A stretch of DNA of 6,313 nt from Bacteroidetes bacterium GWA2_30_7 (lineage in GTDB: Bacteria > Bacteroidota > Bacteroidia > Bacteroidales > GWF2-33-38), in NCBI GenBank assembly GCA_001768155.1, contig MENC01000048.1, forward strand, positions 8,833 through 15,145, written 5' to 3'. Below, piece by piece: positions 1 to 3,782 of this stretch. The notes under the pieces were generated by a model. The model saw only the letters and a program-made list of their open reading frames with translations, ran no database searches and was not told where the DNA came from. The position numbers were made by a program, and so were the translations under genes. The first letter of the stretch is position 1. Each line of letters starts with the position of its first letter.

Positions 1-1478
1 GAATCAATCCAAATACCGTTTATTAGACCATCGGTTAATAAAAAGCCTGATTTTATTGATGTTTCAATAAGTGCATTTTCATTGTCTTTTAAATCTGTAG
101 TAATTTTTAATATCACCGGCAAACTAATGTTTTCGGCAATCAACTTATTTATAAACAGTCTGTTGTTATAAATATTTTTACCAGAAATAATTAATATTAA
201 GTTGTTTGCAGTTTTAATATTATCCCAGCACGATTTTCCAATTTCTTTGTCGGTATCAATTAATTGAAAAAAATTATTTTCACTTTCAATTGTATAATTA
301 TCGGTAGGTAATTCTGGGTTTTTTTTGAATAAATATTCAGGTGAATTTTCGGTTATTTTCCAAGATTTCGATTTAGAACTAAATGTGTAATTTTTTTCAA
401 GAAAAGCAGAATCATTTATTTCATTCAAAACAACCGAAGGATGCTTCTGAGAACCTGTTAACAAAACAGTTGAAGCATTACGTTTTTTAAATTCAAAAGG
501 ATTATAATTTGGTAAATCATCACCGTTAGATTTATTTTCAAAGGATAGTTCTGAAATATATTTTACAATTTTTTTTGCAACCGGTAATTCATTTTCGGGC
601 GGTTCGGAAAGCGAAACCCGAATGGTGTCACCAATTCCGTCTGCAAGTAAAGTTCCGATTCCGAAAGCCGATTTTATTCTGCCTTCGTCGTAATTTCCGG
701 CTTCGGTAACTCCCAGATGAAGAGGATAAATTCTTTCGTTTTTGAGCATTTGTTGAGCTAATAATCTGTATGCCTGAATCATTACAAGAGTGTTGCTTGA
801 TTTTAAAGAAATTACAATGTTTTGAAAATTTTCTTCTTCAAACATTTTTAAATATTCAAGGGTTGAATAAACCATTCCTTGTGGTGTATCGCCATATTTG
901 CCTACAACTCTGTGCGATAAAGAACCATGATTTGTTCCTATTCTGATAGCTGTTCCATATTGTTTACAAATTTTAATAAGAGGTAAAAGTTTTTTGTGAA
1001 TTTTATCCAACTCATCTTTGTAATCTTTATCGGAATATATTTTTTGAACGTTACTGTTTCTATCGTGGAAATTTCCAGGGTTTATTCTGATTTTTTCGAC
1101 AGTTCTGGCAGCAATTTCGGCAGCTTTTGGGTTAAAATGAATATCGGCTATAAGTGGTATATTAAAACCTTTTTCTTTTAGCTTTTTTTTTATAACAAGT
1201 AGATTTTCAGCCTCTTTAACTGAAGAAGCAGTTAGTCTGACATATTCCGAACCTGCCAATGCAAGTCGAATTGTTTGTTCAACAGAAGCCTCCGTGTTTA
1301 ATGTATCAGTATTTATCATCGACTGAATGCGGATTGGATTGTTTCCGCCCAACGAAATTCCTCCAATGTTAACTACCATTGAATTAAGTCGTTTGTAATT
1401 ACCGAAACTCTCGCAATATTTTAGATTATCTTCCAATTTCAATAATTTTTCATCTTTAATTTTGTAAATAATTGACAT
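1..1478 (-). CDS. ispG: 4-hydroxy-3-methylbut-2-enyl diphosphate synthase, long form (C-terminus cut by window edge)
   Basis: IspG (GcpE) is the cytosolic [4Fe-4S] enzyme of the MEP isoprenoid pathway that converts methylerythritol cyclodiphosphate to HMBPP. The frame runs from an ATG at 1476-1478 to the left edge without a stop, giving 492 visible residues. Family motifs appear in order: NPIRIQSM (47-54), VRLTASS (about 79-85), ADIHF (111-115), RINPGN (131-136), IRIGTNHGSL (178-187), HLGVTEAG (254-261) and IGDTIRVSL (about 280-290). This covers the TIM barrel. Residues from about 290 to the edge, ending in GLINGIWID, match the extra internal domain of long-form IspG of plants and Bacteroidota, which the 372-residue E. 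coli enzyme lacks. The C-terminal domain with the cluster-binding cysteines is therefore outside the window. The start is well fixed: an in-frame TGA lies at 1482-1484, and the conserved YCESFGNYKR segment (21-30) lies downstream of Met1. The gene is divergent from ald. Family identity is near certain; completeness cannot be judged. Confidence 0.95.
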   Translation of the reverse strand, partial: MSIIYKIKDEKLLKLEDNLKYCESFGNYKRLNSMVVNIGGISLGGNNPIRIQSMINTDTLNTEASVEQTIRLALAGSEYVRLTASSVKEAENLLVIKKKLKEKGFNIPLIADIHFNPKAAEIAARTVEKIRINPGNFHDRNSNVQKIYSDKDYKDELDKIHKKLLPLIKICKQYGTAIRIGTNHGSLSHRVVGKYGDTPQGMVYSTLEYLKMFEEENFQNIVISLKSSNTLVMIQAYRLLAQQMLKNERIYPLHLGVTEAGNYDEGRIKSAFGIGTLLADGIGDTIRVSLSEPPENELPVAKKIVKYISELSFENKSNGDDLPNYNPFEFKKRNASTVLLTGSQKHPSVVLNEINDSAFLEKNYTFSSKSKSWKITENSPEYLFKKNPELPTDNYTIESENNFFQLIDTDKEIGKSCWDNIKTANNLILIISGKNIYNNRLFINKLIAENISLPVILKITTDLKDNENALIETSIKSGFLLTDGLINGIWID

Positions 1479-1482
1479 GCTT

Positions 1483-1490
1483 CAAATTTA
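1483..1490 (-). promoter_or_regulatory. possible -7 element for ispG
   Basis: Read on the minus strand, this is TAAATTTG, an exact match to the Bacteroidota -7 consensus TAnnTTTG. It lies only four bases before the ispG ATG, so transcription from it would give an almost leaderless message. No TTTG-type -33 box sits at the usual 17-23 bp spacing; the nearest minus-strand TTTG is 31 bp away (1522-1525). In sequence this AT-rich an 8-mer match can arise by chance, so this is a weak candidate. Confidence 0.22.
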
Positions 1491-1620
1491 TAAATTTTTT
1501 TTAAGATTTATTAAGCTGTTTCAAACTGTTTTAGAATTAACTTTTATGTTGCAAACTTCAATGGGTGAGCTGTATTAAACGTAAAATATTTTTTTGCAAG
1601 TTATATTTTTTTAAAAATAG

Positions 1621-1651
1621 TTTGATGTTAATTTCGTTTATTGTAAATTTA
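1621..1651 (+). promoter_or_regulatory. candidate promoter for ald and the PHP gene
   Basis: A TTTG at 1621-1624 is followed after 19 bp by TAAATTTA at 1644-1651, one mismatch from the Bacteroidota -7 consensus TAnnTTTG. Spacing and position are reasonable and would leave a leader of roughly 15 bases before the ald ATG at 1672. An overlapping alternative uses TTTG at 1593-1596 with TAGTTTG at 1618-1624. The leader just before the ATG is A-rich with no Shine-Dalgarno motif, as usual in this phylum. The whole 1479-1671 divergent region is AT-rich, and I see no operator, riboswitch or RNA gene in it. Confidence 0.35.
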
Positions 1652-1671
1652 GAGTTGAAATTTTAAAAAAA

Positions 1672-2901
1672 ATGATTGAATATAGTAAACCGCAATCGAC
1701 TGGTATTTTGACTCTTCAAAAAGAAGGGCTGATGCCGCAAGAAGAAAAATTAGAAATTGGCAGAAAACATCGCAGCTTATTAATTGGAGTACCAAAAGAA
1801 ATTTTAAAAGACGAAGGACGAATAGCATTAACTCCTTTAGGTGTTGAACTTCTTGTTAGCTGTGGGCATCGGGTATTAATTGAATCAAATGCCGGCAAAG
1901 TGGCTAATTTTGAAGACATTAACTATAGCGAAAATGGTGCAGTAATTGTCAATAACAGTAGTCAAATTTATCAATGCGATATAGTTTTAAAAGTTGCTCC
2001 ATTAACGGCTGAAGAAATTGATTTGTTAAAAGGAGACCAATTAATTATTTCGTCGTTGCATGTTACCTTTCAATCAGATGATTACATTCGTAAGTTAATG
2101 CAGAAAAAAATTACTGCGATTGCTTTTGAATATTTAAAAGACCTAAACAACACCTTTCCTGTAGTTAGGTCAATGAGTGAAATTGCCGGAACTGCATCAA
2201 TATTAATTGCTGCCGAATATCTTAGTAATCAGCATGGTGGAAAGGGAGAAATGCTTGGTGGCGTTACTGGAGTTACTCCTTCTGAGGTTATTGTGATTGG
2301 TGCTGGTATTGCAGGCGAGTCTGCAGCTAGAACCGCACAAGGACTTGGCGCACATGTTAAAGTTTTCGACTACTCAGTTTATAAATTAAAAAGATTACAA
2401 AATAATATTGGAGAAAGAGTTTTCACGTCAGTAATTCAACCAAAAGTGCTGGCAAGTGCATTAAAATCAGCCGATGTTGCAATTGGAGCTTACAAATTAA
2501 TTGACCAGGTTCCAAAATTTATAGTTTCTGAATCAATGGTTAAAAACATGAAAAATGGCTCAGTAATTATTGATATCAGTATTGACCAAGGAGGCTGTTT
2601 TGAAACTTCACAATTGACTACTCACAGCAACCCAGTATTCAGAAAATATGGAGTTGTTCATTATTGCGTACCAAATATTCCATCGCGAGTTGCACGAACT
2701 GCCTCATACACACTTAGCAATATTTTTTCACCTATTTTACAACGTATCGGCGAAGTTGGCGACCTTAAACATTTAATAAAAACTGATGAAGGATTAAGAA
2801 GTGGAATATACTTATACAGAGGCATTTTAACCAATCATTATATTGGAAATCTGTATGGAATATCTTCAAAAGACATTAATTTATTAATGGCTGCATTCTA
2901 A
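1672..2901 (+). CDS. ald: alanine dehydrogenase, NAD-dependent
   Basis: This 409-residue cytosolic enzyme catalyses reversible oxidative deamination of L-alanine to pyruvate and ammonia with NAD. Residues 36-409 follow the AlaDH/PNT family: IGVPKE (38-43), substrate-binding Arg50 in DEGRIALTP, Lys107 in VLKVAP, His130 in SSLH (equivalent to catalytic His96 of the M. tuberculosis enzyme), and a Rossmann fold with GAGIAG (210-215) followed by Asp233, which favours NAD over NADP. DQGGCFE starts at catalytic Asp305, and NIPSRVARTA (335-344) follows. All key residues are present. Residues 1-35, including LMPQEE (20-25), are an N-terminal extension absent from the M. tuberculosis protein but, as I recall, typical of Bacteroidota Ald. 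That supports the ATG at 1672 over the internal Met21. Transhydrogenase alpha subunit is less likely, given the extension and the adjacent gene. A PHP phosphatase gene begins two bases after the stop, suggesting an operon. Confidence 0.93.
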   Translation: MIEYSKPQSTGILTLQKEGLMPQEEKLEIGRKHRSLLIGVPKEILKDEGRIALTPLGVELLVSCGHRVLIESNAGKVANFEDINYSENGAVIVNNSSQIYQCDIVLKVAPLTAEEIDLLKGDQLIISSLHVTFQSDDYIRKLMQKKITAIAFEYLKDLNNTFPVVRSMSEIAGTASILIAAEYLSNQHGGKGEMLGGVTGVTPSEVIVIGAGIAGESAARTAQGLGAHVKVFDYSVYKLKRLQNNIGERVFTSVIQPKVLASALKSADVAIGAYKLIDQVPKFIVSESMVKNMKNGSVIIDISIDQGGCFETSQLTTHSNPVFRKYGVVHYCVPNIPSRVARTASYTLSNIFSPILQRIGEVGDLKHLIKTDEGLRSGIYLYRGILTNHYIGNLYGISSKDINLLMAAF

Positions 2902-2906
2902 AATTG
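2887..2906 (+). other. ald / PHP gene junction with TTG start
   Basis: The ald TAA (2899-2901) is followed by two adenines and then TTG (2904-2906). That TTG is the best start for the downstream gene because the protein must begin just before HTHTKYCDG, the first metal-binding PHP motif. The downstream frame has a stop at 2877-2879 and no ATG or GTG between it and the motif; the only other options are ATT codons at 2883 and 2895. The ATG at 2887-2889 belongs to the ald frame. Such close spacing without a visible ribosome-binding site suggests translation by terminating ald ribosomes (inference). Confidence 0.6.
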
Positions 2907-3752
2907 TATAATTTTCATACTCATACTAAATATTGTGATGGCAAGTCTGATATTTCTGAATTAATTGAAGTTGCCATAAAAAACAATTTTAAGGCATTAG
3001 GTTTTTCTAGTCATGCTCCAACAAAGTTAAAGGCTTCGTGGCAAATTAAAGAAGATAATTTAGATAAATATTTGCTTGATGTAGAAAAACATAAACAGCT
3101 ATATTCTAGCAAAATAAATATTTATAAATCATTCGAAGTTGATTATATTCAGAATATATCCGGACCTGATAAATTCAGGAACATTGGTTTAGATTATATT
3201 ATTGGTTCGGTTCATTATGTTTCGTCTGAAAATAATTCTGAATTTATTACAATTGACCATTCTTCTGAGGAATTTGAGAAAGGTGTAAACAAAGCTTTTA
3301 ATGGAGATGTAAGAAAAGCTATTTCGAAATACTATTCTCTTATTAAAGAATTTATTTACAGCGATAAACCTGATATTATTGCACATATTGATTTAATAAA
3401 AAAATTCAATAAAAATGAACTCTATTTTGATGAAAATTCTGATTGGTATTTGTTAGAATTAGACAATCTTTTTGACGCTGTAAAACAATCGGGAGTTATT
3501 GTAGAATTGAATACACGTGGTTTTTATAAAAATCTTACTGCTGATTTTTATCCATGTGATTACTTTTTAAAGAAATGTATCAAATATGATGTTCCAATAA
3601 TTTTAAACTCAGATACTCACCATATTAGCGAATTAACTCTCGGTTTTTCTGAAGCAGTTACTAAATTATTAAAACTTGGTTGCGAAAAATTAATGATTTT
3701 TAATAAAACAGCTTTTCAGAAAATAGCTATTAGCGAATATTTGAATTATTAA
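2904..3752 (+). CDS. PHP-domain phosphatase, probable histidinol-phosphatase (HisJ/HisK family)
   Basis: This 282-residue protein has the full PHP (polymerase and histidinol phosphatase) metal site: HTHTKYCDG (5-13, His5, His7, Asp12), SSHAP with His37, Glu78 in SFEVDY, GSVHYV with His104, AHID with His161, and NSDTHH with Asp237 and His239. The length, the SSHAP motif and ELNTRG (201-206) fit the HisJ-type histidinol-phosphatases, which hydrolyse L-histidinol phosphate to histidinol in histidine biosynthesis using a multinuclear metal centre. No signal peptide or membrane segment is visible, so it should be cytosolic. It follows ald by two bases and probably shares its transcript. No other his gene is in the window, so the substrate is inferred from family resemblance, and another phosphoesterase activity is possible. 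The start is TTG. Family assignment is strong; substrate assignment is moderate. Confidence 0.8.
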   Translation: MYNFHTHTKYCDGKSDISELIEVAIKNNFKALGFSSHAPTKLKASWQIKEDNLDKYLLDVEKHKQLYSSKINIYKSFEVDYIQNISGPDKFRNIGLDYIIGSVHYVSSENNSEFITIDHSSEEFEKGVNKAFNGDVRKAISKYYSLIKEFIYSDKPDIIAHIDLIKKFNKNELYFDENSDWYLLELDNLFDAVKQSGVIVELNTRGFYKNLTADFYPCDYFLKKCIKYDVPIILNSDTHHISELTLGFSEAVTKLLKLGCEKLMIFNKTAFQKIAISEYLNY

Positions 3753-3782
3753 AAAAAATTATCGAACTATTGTTATTATAAA
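3753..3782. other. convergent intergenic gap, no clear terminator
   Basis: Thirty AT-rich bases separate the stop of the PHP gene from the stop of the opposing phosphatase gene. I find no GC-rich stem followed by a T-run for either direction. The small AAACT-AA-AGTTT symmetry at 3780-3791 is too short to count as a terminator. Confidence 0.5.

Noticed and set aside
996..1181. 61-codon plus-strand open frame
   Set aside because: It lies entirely antisense to the conserved TIM barrel of ispG and shows no recognisable protein features.
1716..1919. 67-codon minus-strand open frame
   Set aside because: It is antisense to the conserved N-terminal half of ald and has no recognisable motifs.
3189..3386. 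65-codon minus-strand open frame
   Set aside because: It is antisense to the PHP gene; AT-rich sequence readily yields such frames.
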